This document shows, piece by piece, positions 25,676 to 37,770 of a DNA stretch of 64,000 bases; position 1 is the stretch's first letter, and each line of letters starts with the position of its first letter. The DNA is from Andrena cerasifolii (taxonomy: Eukaryota > Arthropoda > Insecta > Hymenoptera > Andrenidae): assembly GCF_050908995.1 (NCBI RefSeq), contig NC_135123.1:7316001-7380000 (forward strand). The letters are read 5' to 3'. The position numbers and the translations under genes were made by a program. A model generated the notes under the pieces. That model worked only from the letters and a program-made list of their open reading frames with translations. It was not told the origin of the DNA and searched no databases.

Positions 25676-28424
25676 GTAGTACGCACAGGACCAACGGAAC
25701 TGGACCAAGAGAACACGTACGTCAGAGTTATTGAGATGGCGTTACACGCGGCCGTGTAATCGACGAACGATACTCGCGTCAGCCCCGATCGCTGGAATAT
25801 AATTATCTTTATTACATCTCCTTTCCGAGGACAATCGGCGTGCCGTGGCGTGCGTGGCCGGTCGATTCCGATCGAATCAGCCGCGCGTATTCGCGAAGAA
25901 ATGCCCAAGGACGAGGCTGCGTGCAGGACTCATCGCCGGAGATGCTAACAATAAGTGCAGTGTGCCAGTGACGTTGCTTTCAGCAGACCCGTGGACGGAG
26001 CAATCGTGTCTGTCGCGTGTAAAGCGCGCCGCGTAACCTTGCCGCTTTAAATTTCCCATGAAATTACAACTGGACGGAGGTGAGGCCCAAGGAGAGTCTT
26101 GAGTGATACCAGCTGACACTGCGACGAGACGTCTAAGTAACGGCCGCTTGTTCGAGACCAGCGAAGAGAGATCTGGAGTTGGATGATCCGCGCAGGTAGT
26201 CGACCCACGGTTCGATTCTCCAGCGAGGTCCTCGCCACTTGGAAGGTGTCGAAAGCGCGAGCTGCTTAAATTTATTCGAGCTTCGAAGCGTGCATAAGCG
26301 AAAATAACACGAGCCGGGTCCGCCGAGGGGCAAGGAACGGCTGTTTTCCTGGAATTCCGGCGGAATTCATGGTTTCGACAAGGAGAGCCGGGGATCGGGC
26401 GCGATCAGGCTCGCGGATCTCTCCGATAGAAGGAGCGAAGCCGCTGGAGGGAAGGGAAGAAGTGGACAGACTCAATAGGTGACCTTGACGGGCAGAGAGT
26501 CCTTTAAGAGCCGAATGGTCAACGTTCCAGGGACCTTCGGAGTCTCGTAGTCACGGACGGCCAAACTGCAGCGAAGCCAGACGCTCCCAATAAAGCTCGC
26601 TCGCATCTGCTTCCACGGTGCACCGGCCCGATGTCCTCTCCCTCTGCCTCTCCCTCGCGCTCTCCACGGGCCTCTGATGCTCGTTTTCGCGTCTTCCTCT
26701 CTCTCTCTTCTTCCCCGAAGCCAGCTCCTCCCTCTCTCTCGCCCCTGGCGAAACTAAATCCGGATCTTTCGCGGACAGAGGAATTCCTCCTGCCGCCCAA
26801 TTCCCCGAGACGTTTCCCTCCGATCGGGTAATAATTTCTTAGGGCCGTCCTTAGGAAGCGAGAGCCAGTCCTTCGCCCTTTCCAACTGCCAATCGAAGTC
26901 ACCTCGAAGGGTTCGGTCCGTGGGGCTCGCGGATGATCCAGCGAGACACGTCGAATCTCCTTCGTTGTCCAAAGTAACGCGAACGCGCAAAGCGCTCCTA
27001 TTTGACGAAGAAGAGCCGGGGAAGATAATTCAGTCCGGTCCAACGACGAGGGACATCGCCTTCTGCATTTTTTCCTCGGCGGAGAAGCCGGAGAAAATAG
27101 TACGCGAGGCGAGGACGAGCGTGACGGCGGCTCCAAGATTTATGCGGCTTTTAGACTTCTTTGTATCAAGCAACGCTTAGAATCTCTGAAGAAGATTAAT
27201 GAAGCCCGGCGCAAAAACAAAGAGACCCAGACGGCGAATTCGCCGCGTCACTGGGCAACCTCTGTGCGAAAAAGAAGCGCGCAGCTTTCCGGCTAGTCGA
27301 AGCCGACGATATTCCGAGGTTCGACCGCGATATTCGCCTGGATTTTTAGCGCTCCAACGTGCCGCGACAGGAATATCGCAATTACGTCCCCCGTCGGGTA
27401 AGCTCGCCGCGCGCATACTCGATTTCGCGGCCAACGACGGACCGTCCCGCGGGGATTTAATTATACGCGGCCGTGTTTCCGTTTGCGTTTTCTTTGTTAC
27501 CGCTCACTTGCCGCACGCAACCAGTCCCGTCACGTAAGTAACGGCCAAACAGCCAGAGGTGAGAAGACAATGCAGCCGCGTAATTGCTGTCTGTCACGAT
27601 AACGCGTAAACACCCGAGGGGTGCCCTCTCGCGAACAAGAGGAGCCGCCCGGGTCCCCCGAGACCCGATACACATGCGCGGCATCGAAAGAATCCCATTG
27701 TCGAGCTTTTACGAGGCCGATTAATACACTGCCCCCGGGCATTAAGCGTCGAACGGTTCGCGAAAAACTAACGTTTAACGAGCCCTCCGCCGGATGGCCG
27801 CGCAATAAAACAGCGCATTTCATGGAAATCTGCATTTCCACGCGCGGACCTCGACGATTGTTTCGGAAACACCGCGGGGAAAAACAGGAAAGTGGCCCGA
27901 CGTACGTTCGACCGGCTAATTAATTTAATTGCCCTTAAAATGCGGCCGCGCATCCGCGGACGGGGAGCAATTACGATAATAACACTTTATCGCTTCGCCT
28001 CCACTGAGAAATGTCGAGCGGGCGAATTATTAATTCTGTTATACAATTCGCGTGGACGGTCGAGTCGAACAGTGGTCGTTAAGCGGGAGAAATGTGGAGC
28101 GATTGGAAGGGTGTCACGCGAATCGCGAATCACCGCTCGCGTTCCCTAAGCGGCCCGACGATCGCGCCATCCGATATTGTTATTCCTCGTTTAAACGATC
28201 GTTAATACGAAAAGTCTCGTTAGCCCTCTCCCCCGTTCCGCCTTTATTAAACGGACTTTCGCGGAAGACACTCGCGGCGCACTCAACATGCTAGTGTCAC
28301 CGTCAACAGATTTACTGCCACATTTTAATAAAGGACAAACGACTTCCGACCGGCGTTTCACGCCGGGGTCAATCTGGCAGAAGGGCGAAGAAGGAGAAGA
28401 GGTTGACGCGAAGGTGTCCGTGTG
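25676..28424. other. GC-rich unique-looking DNA, no gene recognised
   Basis: Frames of up to 205 residues (26519-27136 minus) are Arg/Ser/Glu-rich, overlap opposite-strand frames and show no family signature. A GGTTCGATTC string near 26209 is not part of a foldable tRNA. Confidence 0.4.
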
Positions 28425-29577
28425 CACTAGGCTCTTGTTTTCGACTCTTCAATTTTCTTCGCGGCACAACCCAGAATTGTTCCAAATAATAATAAAAAAT
28501 ATAGATCTGTGCAAAGTTTGAGTCCGATCGGATATCGGGAAAAGGTGCCCTGGCTCGTGAACATTTAAATACGTATTTAAAAGCTCGCAAAGTTGATTTT
28601 TTATAATATCCTCCAAGTTATTGATTGCATACAAAAATATGTCAAACAAAAGTTGTAGATTCAAACAAGGAGCATCTTTTATGTTGTATTACTTTTTCTC
28701 GCGCGACAAACGGGTTTCGAAAAAAGTACGAAACACTGCAAAAGAAACATTTTTATTTTTCAAATTTTAAAAAATTAAATCCTTCTCGAACACTTTTTAT
28801 TTTTGAGGGCGAAAAAAATTGTTTTGATTTTCGAGGACTATTTTTTAAACATTTAAGGGGAAGGGCATACACCGAAATATACGAAAAAGATAAAAAAAAA
28901 ATCTTATTTTCAATGTTTGATATGTTTCCTGAACATTTGGGACCGAAATTTGGAAAAATATCGAAGATATAGACATCATGATATCGAGAAAAATGCATTT
29001 GAATACCTCACTTCTATATCTTCGATATTTTTGCGCATTTCGGTCCCAAATTTTCAGGAAACATTCGTGACATATCAAACACTGAAAATACGATTTTTTA
29101 TATATTTTTCACATATTTCGGTATATGCTCCCCCTTAAATGTTTAAAAAATAGTCTTCGAAAATAAAAATTCCTTTTCTTTTGTTCGTGTTCATAAATAA
29201 AAAGTATTCTAGAAGCATTGAAACTTTCAAAATTTGAGGAAAAAAGTTTTTTAGTTCTTCGGACTTTTTTCGAAAACCGTTTGTCGCACAAGAAAAACTA
29301 ATACAACATAAAAGTTGCTCCTTGTCCGGATCTACAACTTTCGTTTGACATATCTTTTTACTTAATCAATAACTTGGAGGATATTATATAAAATCAACTT
29401 CGCGAGCTGTTAAATACTTGTTCAAATGTTCAAGGGCCCAGGGCACCTTTTCCCGTCATCCGATCGGGCGCAAATTTTACACAGATTTTTTTTTATTATT
29501 CGGAACTATTCTGGTGGGTGCCGCGAAGAAAATCTTGAAAACAATTACACCAACAATAAATAAGAGCCACCCTAGTG
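28425..29577. mobile_element. Large foldback element, about 1.15 kb, almost all inverted repeat
   Basis: The left half (28425 to about 28975) and right half (about 29020-29577) are inverted copies over roughly 550 bp each. They share blocks such as AATATCCTCCAAGTTATTGA and GGGAAAAGGTGCCCTGG, with only a few dozen bases of unpaired centre. Ends read CACTAGG. The best target duplication I can read is TGTGCR just inside that, giving CTAGG ends, but it is imperfect. There is no intact coding frame. Arms differ at perhaps 15-20% of positions, so it is not recent. Confidence 0.85.
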
Positions 29578-32500
29578 TGCGCTATGCTGCACAAATTAAA
29601 ATCGCTCCCTCCTCGAGCACGCGCAACGAGCGTTTTCCTTGGCGGTGCTAGTCATTGATACTGTGACACCGTCACGTTGCCGTTGCGTGGCGATGACTCC
29701 TGGAGACGATTGCTCCGACTCGCGCGCAATAATCGAGTACGTGCCTGGATGAGTATTGTGTACCGATTCGAGTCATAAGTTCCGAGTACCTTGACGAATC
29801 TGTTTCAAAGTCTCGCAGCTCTGAAGCTGCGAATGACTATACGGGTTCCAAGTGCCCTCGATAAATTCTCGGTGCAGATAAAGCCTCCAAGGACCCGCGA
29901 GCTGCTATCAGCAGCGCGGGCAAGGTTTCGAGGGCCAATATCGCGTCCACTCGCGAGCCAACGAAGGCCGCGAAACAGGGAACCTTTCGAAGGCCCATAC
30001 CTGGGGGCCCAGCGACGACCTGGTCGCCGTGGAACGGCCCGAGGCGTGTTCCGCGGATAAAGCCATTAATTTGGCCTGCACAGAAGCGGCGCGGGGCGTC
30101 GCGGCGTACAAGCCCGGCTATAACGTGATACATAGGTGGTATAGTAGCCGCGGAACGATGTCTTCGGCCGCCTTAACGTTTTACGATTTACCGACTGCGA
30201 AATAAAGTACGGCGGCGAGGCAAGCGAAGCACGTAGCTAATGTCAAAGCACAAGAATTAACGGCTTCCCTACCACGCTCGGATACGGGATACACCTTCTT
30301 TCGCGCTTAAAGGCCCACGCACAACCAGCCGTCTCGCTCCGGCCAGCTGTCACTCCGACTCTCCCGCTATTCGCGCGCTGATCGGTTTCGCTGGAACGCC
30401 GCCGACATCCACTCGCGTAACAGTCGTTCCCGGAGGAGAGGAGAAAAGGATTTCTCTGTTCCGCGAGATTTATAGCGCGCCGCGAATAGAATCGACGTGC
30501 ACGCGATTCTCGGACGCGGCAACAGACAATGAGAGACTAGTCGACCGATGATCCGCGCAAAATGCGGTTGGGTAACGTTCCTTAGGCGTCTCGCGGAACG
30601 TCATAGTTTCAGGGATTTGGCATTACAGCGACTGTGTCGCTAGTGGCAGTCGTTTCCTTCGGGGGAGAAGCTCGTATGTGTCTTCGCTCTAATCTCTAGC
30701 TGATGTCCCAGCTGATTGGAACGATCGAGCGTGCTGGGCTCGGTGTGCAGGGGCCTTAATCGCGCGTAGGGATCCGGTATTACGGCGGATACGTTACGAC
30801 ACCAGGCCGCTCGTATCTTTGGCTGTCAGAGGCTGACGGGGAACGTTCCCCCCCGCATAACGACCGCGAAAAAAATTCGTTTATTACGCGATAGACAGTT
30901 GTGCAAGACAATCTAATCCGTTGCAATAATCTCCGCAGACATTTAGCTAACCTTTTCTTTGCGAGGTTACGAAACGCGCCGCGGCGAGTCGAAATATTGC
31001 GCGCGGTGCGTCGAGCCCCGGCTCCGTAACAATGTTGCGCAGAGCGTCGAGCCCTTCGCGGGACTACCCTGGTCGCTAAGGAGGTGCAACATTTTTTTTT
31101 ATGGGAATCGATGTTCGCAAGAGTTGACCAGGAGGAAGGAGAATGGAGATTTTCTCGAAGAAAATCGCGCCAACAGGCTCCAGGGGCCTGGCAACAGAGC
31201 GCACGTGGCCTCGAAGAGGTCGACGACTGAACGCGTTGCGCGAAATTTCAGGAAAAATGTCTGAACGGCCGGAAGCGATGCAGCCGTACGGGCAATGAGT
31301 TAAGTTTAGCGGGGGCAACGGACTTTCGATTGAAATTCGAGATTTCAAAGGCGGAGAGTGGCTCGCCGGGACAGGGAGCAAGGGAGCGGAAGATAAAGAG
31401 CTGGAAAGCCGTATTTCAAATTTCCATGCAGCGGCAGGGGCCACTGAAACCTGCACCTAATAAACGAACGTCTCGGTCGATCGACTCCTAAGTGTGCAAC
31501 GGATAATTCTCAGCTGAGCTGTGTCGATATCGATGGAGGGTGAGTCGAGCAAGGTGCGACGAATGCCTTGGCACTTCAGATTCATTTCCTATTTCAGGAT
31601 CCTCGGATGGGACCACCCCTCGAGATCAGCCCCAAAGCCCAATCGAATCAGATACAAGTCTCTGCGATGACAACCCCACCGTCCATCATGGTCCCCATTT
31701 TGAATCGACCGTAGTTGCCAAGAAAAGTTGAGCTTCGGTGGCTCGAGCTGGGGAAAACGGCGAAGCGAGAGGCAGCGAGCCGACAGCGCACGATATTTTC
31801 GGGTTCGCCCGTGGCTAAAAACGCGCGGCGAATTTCGCTTTCGTCCGGCGGTGGCTCGCGACGCGATGCATTTCGGCCGCGGTTCAACGAGGGTCATTCC
31901 TGAGTCATAGACCGGACGAGCCCGGGCCAACGCGCTCTTCGCAGTATCCGCAGCCTCCGCGGAGAGAGCGAGAAGGAGAGAGAGAGAGAGATCGCTATGC
32001 CAGCCTCCGCTCTGCCTGTTCCAGAAATTTCGATGACGAATTCGCCGGTCGGCGACGGGACGAAGCCACTCCTCCGCTCGAAGCGTCTTCTACTGGCTCC
32101 ACGGAGCCGTGAACTTGAAACCAGCCCCGCTCCACCGCGGGATTACGATTTCGACCTTCGACTAAGCGCGTCGCCGCTCGAAATATACTGCACCTTCGCC
32201 GAATACCTCGACCGAGCCCCGGCGCGCTCTTTCTTTTCCCCGATACATCTGTTTCGGAGCGGTTGAGCCTGTTGATTCGATCGCTGCGCGTAACAGGCCG
32301 AGGAGTTGCGCGCCGGGGTAACTGGCTGCTCTCGCTGCGTAACTAGAGGGGTTAGGAGACGCGTAGTGTCCTAACCGAGGAGAGTAACGGTCTCGGGAGC
32401 GCAGTAACAATTCCAGGGGCACCGGCGGTTCCGCTCGACGCTCCAATGGCGGTGCAAGCACAAAGAGCGAGATCGAAGCACCCGGTGGGCCAAAGAATCG

Positions 32501-32904
32501 TTCTATTTCGAGGCTCGACTCTGGAAACGTGAGTCGGTGACCCGGTGAAGAGCCTCTCGCTCCCGGTCACATTGCCGCAACGTGACAGAAGCCCGATTTC
32601 GGGGCTTACCTGAGCCATCCCGTGGACCCGCGACGTAGCGAGCGTGTTCGCCTAATCACCGCGGAAAAACACGGTGCCCGTTGTGCGTACGTGTCAGGAT
32701 CGTTAGGCGGAGAGCTGGTTCCTCGGACCGATCTCTACGGGCGGGAGGAACGACGAGCGTCTTGGAAGTGTAACGACACGGTGGAGGAAGAGGAGAGGCA
32801 AAGGGGGTAGTAGATGCGTTCCCTCCTTCTTCCAGTTGCAACGCATTCCTGCCTCGCCGCCGTTTCCCCTCCGTGCGCGTAACCTTCGGCCACATATACG
32901 CGCG
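29578..32904. other. Unique-looking GC-rich DNA, no gene recognised
   Basis: Only short overlapping frames are present. A (GA)n run lies at about 31976-31990. I saw nothing else. Confidence 0.4.
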
Positions 32905-32906
32905 TA

Positions 32907-33687
32907 AGGTGAATGTCCCAATTTCTGCTCATGTCCCAATTTCTGCTCGTTCGTTTCGTATTTTTCGTATTATTATAAGCGTCACGGTTGCACTATAGTT
33001 AGGGGAGACCGGGGATGTAAGTTGCGATTTCGATAAAACGTAAAAAAATGACTGGAAAATAATGTAGTTATTCTCTTCACTATTGAATAATTTTATGTTA
33101 GATTTATTATATTTTTTTTTAGCTTGTGATTAATATATTGTAATAGGTTTTTCATAAAAAGTAATTTATTTGTGGCTGATCGAAGCGAAATTTCTTACAC
33201 TTTATGGGGCAAGTTGTCGCCGCATTGGGGCAAGTTGTTTCTAAGATTTTTTATTTTCGAATCGTTTTAGAGGTATCATTCGTTTCCCTCAATTCAGTTC
33301 TGAAATTGTTAAGGAAATCCCGTTGTTTCTTCGTTAGATCTTGCGCAATTTTTACTGGACCCTGGTATTTCCCTTTGTTCTTCAAAGGGATATACATCTT
33401 ATAAAACATCTCCGTAAAAGATGTAACTTATTTTAACCTGAGAAGGTAACATATTATGTGAGCAGAAATTGGTACAAATGGTGAGTAGAAATGCGGACAT
33501 TTAAAGCATTATATTTAATTACAAATTACTAGTAGTTAAACATCTTGAAATATCTTTCTTAAATAGTTTCTCAACTGGTTGATTTATTATTAAAGAATTA
33601 ATCAATTACTCTGCAACCAAACAATTTTTTTACACCATCCCTTTGACCAGTAACCTCTTAAATGAGCAGAAATTGGGACATTCACCT
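32907..33687. mobile_element. TA-flanked non-autonomous transposon, 781 bp
   Basis: TA flanks both ends (32905-32906, 33688-33689). The inverted ends match perfectly for about 26 bp, starting AGGTGAATGTCCCAATTTCT. The left end carries the motif GAGCAGAAATTGGGACA twice in tandem (reverse orientation), the right end once, and two decayed copies lie at about 33461-33500. A second transposon end (TA then GGGGAGACCGGGG) sits inside at 32999-33013, followed by GGGGCAAGTTG twice near 33208-33240, without a matching right end. The element is AT-rich and non-coding. The surrounding CGCGTA also extends the symmetry slightly. Confidence 0.8.
33001..33245 (+). mobile_element. One-ended fragment of a GGGGAGACCGGGG element
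   Basis: Starting after TA (32999-33000), the terminal GGGGAGACCGGGG shared with elements at 37145, 44390 and 54321 is followed by ATGTAAGTTGCG, then two GGGGCAAGTTG repeats. No inverted partner exists before 33687, so the right half is lost or the host element replaced it. The right limit given is simply the last recognisable motif. Confidence 0.5.
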
Positions 33688-33689
33688 TA

Positions 33690-36360
33690 CGCGTATTTTT
33701 TTTACGCGAGCAAACGCGAAACGGGGTGGAGGAGAGACGGGGTTACGCACGTGCGAGCTTTCACCGCGATACCTCGGCGGCCGATGATGCGGTCCCGCTT
33801 CGATCACACCCTACGGTAGGAGCAGCGTGCACTCCCGTGGCAGGAGGCGCGTGTGTTTTGGCAATGTTCACGTTTGTCGCGCAAAGGAATCGCAAGGGAA
33901 GCCCGAATGACACGCGCGATCGTTTCGGAGGCTGAGACGAGGCAGGTTGCACGCGCCAGAAGGGAGCAACGCCGGCTCGGCTATTCATCCCCCATTGTCC
34001 GCGGAGCCCCCGATCGAGTCTCCTAGTTCTCCGGGGGAAAAATGGGTCAAGATCCAAGGTAGCGAAGGACGAGGAGGGAAAGAATGGGGCGAAAGGGCGC
34101 GGGGGGCGCTAACTAGACCCATGAGGTAGAGAGGAAAGGGGCGACAGAGAGGAAGCGAGCGGAGGCGCGATGCAGAAGAGCAGGGAGGTGACGAGAGGCG
34201 AGGTGAGGTTGGAGGTTCGAGGATAGAGTGCAACGTGCAAAGAGGGAGCGATGGCGAGGGCAGGCGGAGGTAAAAGAGGAGAAAGAGGAGAAAGAGGAGG
34301 AGGACGGTAGAGAGGCGGCAGCGGCGCGACGGCAACCGCCGCTCTGCCTTGAACCTCGCACGGTGCATTGCCCGTCGCTCAAGGGCGTCCGCCGCCCAAC
34401 CCCTCCCGCCCTCAGGCATCCCGACGCCCCACTACTCACACCCCACTGCCGATGTCGACGTGCTCGATCGCTGCACCAGTAGTCACCGCCACCGCCTCCG
34501 CCACCGTTCCTGCCCACCGCGTCTGCTTTCCTCACGGTCTTCGTTCCCACTTTCGGGGCGCTTATGCACCTCTGGACCACCGACTTCGGTCCCACGAGGG
34601 TCAACTGTGGCAGAGAGGGTTGATTTTTGGGTTCGGAGGGCCCGACAGTGAAGAGAAGTCACTGGCGTAAACGAGATACGGAGCTTGTTACAATAACGAT
34701 GGCGCGATCGATGCAGGGACAGGACAAAAAGTATACGAAGCATCCCAACGACCAAGGATTTTACGCCCCCCCGAAACAGCCAGTTCTCGGAAGAAGCGAG
34801 GAGAGCAATGCTCTCCGGAGTCAGAGATACGTCCCTAGACGCTCCCGTTTTACGAGCGCATTCCTCCCTCCCCACAGGGGAGAAGCATTTACATGGCTCC
34901 ATCGCGTTGGCTACCGCTTCGAGATCGAATCGATCCTCCTGCCTCCGAGTGGCCGCGTCTCCTTCCAGCCTCTCCGCTGCAGAACTCGCGCGCGGAGATG
35001 GAGCGCGCTCGGTCAATTTCCCAGAGACAAAGAGCGCGGTGTCCCTGCGTGGGTGGACACGATCACCGGCCAGGGTTACGAGGGTATACCTGACCGGGAC
35101 GTGGCCCCGGCTCTGCGCTGCAACACGGCCTGGACGACGACGAGGACAACCACGACTTCGCGCTATCAAGGTCGTCGGACTCCGACGCCTCGCCCTGGTG
35201 GGGGTGGATCGGCTGGAGGGGAAGTGTGCAGCACAAAGAGCATTCCAGGAATCGAGCGCCTCGAAGGAGAGGCACACCACCGCTCCAAAACGCTCCGCTG
35301 CGGACATACTCGACCCGGGTTGCGTAAGAGTCAACGGTTGTTTCGCGACTCCACTCGAGCCACCCCCTTTGCGCGCAGCTCGGGGCGCGATGTGGACGTT
35401 AATGGGGAGTGTTTGGAAAATCTGTGAGCTCTCGAGGAGGAGAGGGTTGCTCTCGATTACTACACCAGACTGCAAGTAGCCGTGACACTTTGCAAGCTCG
35501 CTGCGGACGGAGAAATAAAGGAGCAGCGCGAGGATGATAGCCGATATTACAGGTTCGCGTGAAATCGGGTGATTCACTGGCGGCCAGTTACGTGGCCGCG
35601 TGCGTCTCTCGTAGTTCCCCGTGACAGCCGGCAACGAGTGACACGAAAGCCTAGAAACTGGTTACATCATTGCGGTATCCTCGACTAGTCGGCAGAGATT
35701 CACGTGCCGGAGAACTACGAGTCCCGTGGTCGAGCTCGTCGACCGCGCGGCAACCTTCCCGCCCGATAACGAGGATAACTCGTATTCGAGGCGAGGCAGC
35801 GACCAAACTTTGGCCCTCCGATCTAGCAGGGTAACTTCCAAACTACCCAGCCCCACGAGTTCCGAAACTTCGCTGACCAGCAGAGTACCCCCAAGAATGA
35901 TGCGCTCTTGACCCTATGCGAGGTCTCGACTTCAAACTGCTCAATCGCAGCGAGTAATATCCCCGCAATCCTTATCTATTCCCATACAGCACGCTTCGTG
36001 GCGGCAGCGTTGCAGGATGGTTGCAGTAACCTTGCAGCGTTGCGTGGTTGCAGCGCAATGTGGATGTAACGTTGCATGCAACATTGCAATCTTGCACTGC
36101 AACCATTCAGTGACTTCGCTGCAACGAGCGTGCGCTGTATGGGTTCCCCGTAACAGCCCTGGGAATCGGTAGCCATCGGCCCTGCGCGAAAGCGTCCAGG
36201 CCCGTCGGACCAGAAAACGCCGCGGAACGGCCGAAAGCAGGGCAAACGGCACGGCTGAAAGGAAATCCTTGGAGCGTGAATCCGCGGATGTGCAGTAGGC
36301 TGGCTACGAGGCAGGTAGGGTGAGCACGTCCCCTGTGACACAAGAAGAAGCTAGCAGCGC
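33690..36360. other. GC-rich stretch with long overlapping frames, no gene recognised
   Basis: A 383-residue minus frame (34483-35634) overlaps plus frames of 266 and 223 residues. All are Arg/Ser/Pro-rich and domain-free, so none can be preferred. A purine tract with a repeated GAGGAGAAA unit lies at about 34262-34306. A TTGCA-rich block ends the region. Confidence 0.4.
35990..36125. repeat. Cluster of TTGCA/TGCAA motifs
   Basis: Within about 135 bp the pentamer TTGCA or its complement occurs more than ten times, including ACGTTGCATGCAACATTGCA. The spacing is irregular, so this is not a simple tandem array. It could be a clustered protein-binding site, a decayed minisatellite or slippage. 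Confidence 0.6.
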
Positions 36361-36364
36361 AACT

Positions 36365-36745
36365 AGTTGCATAATCGGCTGCATTCCCCGGTACTCGTGC
36401 TACGCGTAGGGCTCGCGAATACTCGCGCGCGGAGTGGTGGCGATCGGAGGGAAGCCGGTCGGTGCAAGGGACAAGAAGGGAGAGCGCAAGAAAGAGGGAC
36501 GCTACGGCCAGGGGGGGAGCATGGCGGGGCGGAGGGAGAGCCGCGTCACGTAGGCGGTTAGGGCGCATTCGCACACGCGAGCACCGGTGAGCGTACGAGG
36601 AGAGCGAAGAGAACGAGGAGGATAGAGAGAACGATAGAATGTCGGCTGGAGGAGGACAGAGGGGTGGCAGGCGGCGGCCGAGGAGGGGACGAGAAGGTTG
36701 AGGTTATAATACCATTGGAGCAGTGGCCGCATGACCTTGCGTATG
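36365..36745 (+). repeat. Structured module, copy A
   Basis: It begins TAGTTGCATAATCG (36365-36378), continues through purine-rich sequence, and ends with a hairpin CCATTG-gag-CAGTGG (36712-36726) followed by CCGCATGACCTTGCGTATGCG-like sequence. Copies B and C have the same start and end blocks. The 3' hairpin keeps its pairing in all three while its bases differ, which suggests selection on an RNA or DNA fold. The GGTTA-GTACC stretch before the hairpin loosely recalls the end of 5S rRNA, but I cannot prove that origin. Confidence 0.55.
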
Positions 36746-37560
36746 CGTCTAGGTCGATGAGCCACGGTCATCAGGCGTCGGCCGCCGATTCTTCGACGAA
36801 TTTCGGCGCAGCCGGTGAATGGCAAGCGGCCCGGCCCCGTCTGCTTACGTAATCCCAGCCCACGGGCCTTGCCCGGCAAAAAAAAATAAGCCGGACTCGA
36901 GCGGCGATTAATTACATCGGAATTAATCTGGCGTCGCGACGCTATCGACGATACGCGTGCTACACGAGCAACGCACCCGACCCATGCCAGACTTATTTTC
37001 GCGTCCCTGTCTGAACGGACGCGGAGAGAGATGCCTATCTAGACGTCTCCGAAATTAGCGGGCGCAGATATCGTTTATCAAAGCGCAAATAAAAACAGCA
37101 GACGACGACGGAGCGTCGTCGAGCCGGCGAACCTTCTTTCGTTAGGGAAGACCGGGGCAGATTGTAACGCGGGGTAAATTCTAACGTAAGTAAAATCTTT
37201 TCAACGACAAATCTGGTAACCCACAGCATCCGAGAGCTGCTTGACGATATCAGCACCGTTTTTAGTGACACAAACAGGCGTTACGTATTCAATTTATGGG
37301 TATAGCCCAGAATTTTAGTATTTAGAGCACGCAAGTAAATGTTGTCTTAGCAATTTTATTTCAGTTAATCGTCATTAGAAACCGTTTGAATTTTTGCTTT
37401 CTTGTCGCAAACGAATTAGTAGGCATTGGTTTATTATAATGTGTACGCATTTTAGTAATTTGATGTTTAGTTTTCTCGTTTGCTGAGGTAAAACGGAAAA
37501 ATTCAAGCTCGGGGTAAATTATTTATTTATTTATTTATTAATCATAAACGGGTTAGAACC

Positions 37561-37770
37561 GGGGGTTTAAAACAGTTATGATATCGGTTTCGGTTCTTGA
37601 AACAGTTATGAAGAACCGATATTCTGGATAACTGTTATAAGGAACCGAAATTTCTGAGTATATCGATTTCGGTTACGGTTCTATAACCGATATTATATCG
37701 TTTATCACGGTTCTAGAACCGTTATTTTTTCGGTTATATATCGGTTCTAAAACGGTTCTGGAGTCGGTTT
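37561..37770 (+). repeat. Palindrome-rich GGTTCT/AACCG module, copy 2
   Basis: This aligns with the reverse complement of 20870-21066. It has many short inverted pairs of GGTTCT with AACCG. On its left lies an ATTT repeat (37518-37541). Read on the minus strand this gives a GGTTCTAACCCG hairpin followed by an AATAAATAAA tail, an arrangement resembling the 3' ends of the LINE copies. Confidence 0.75.

Noticed and set aside
26195..26235. tRNA-like GGTTCGATTC string
   Set aside because: The bases on either side do not form a T-stem and no acceptor or anticodon arm can be placed.
34483..35634. 383-residue minus frame overlapping plus frames of 266 and 223 residues
   Set aside because: Composition is Arg/Ser/Pro-rich, there are no domains, and three competing frames cover the same DNA. 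GC richness explains them.
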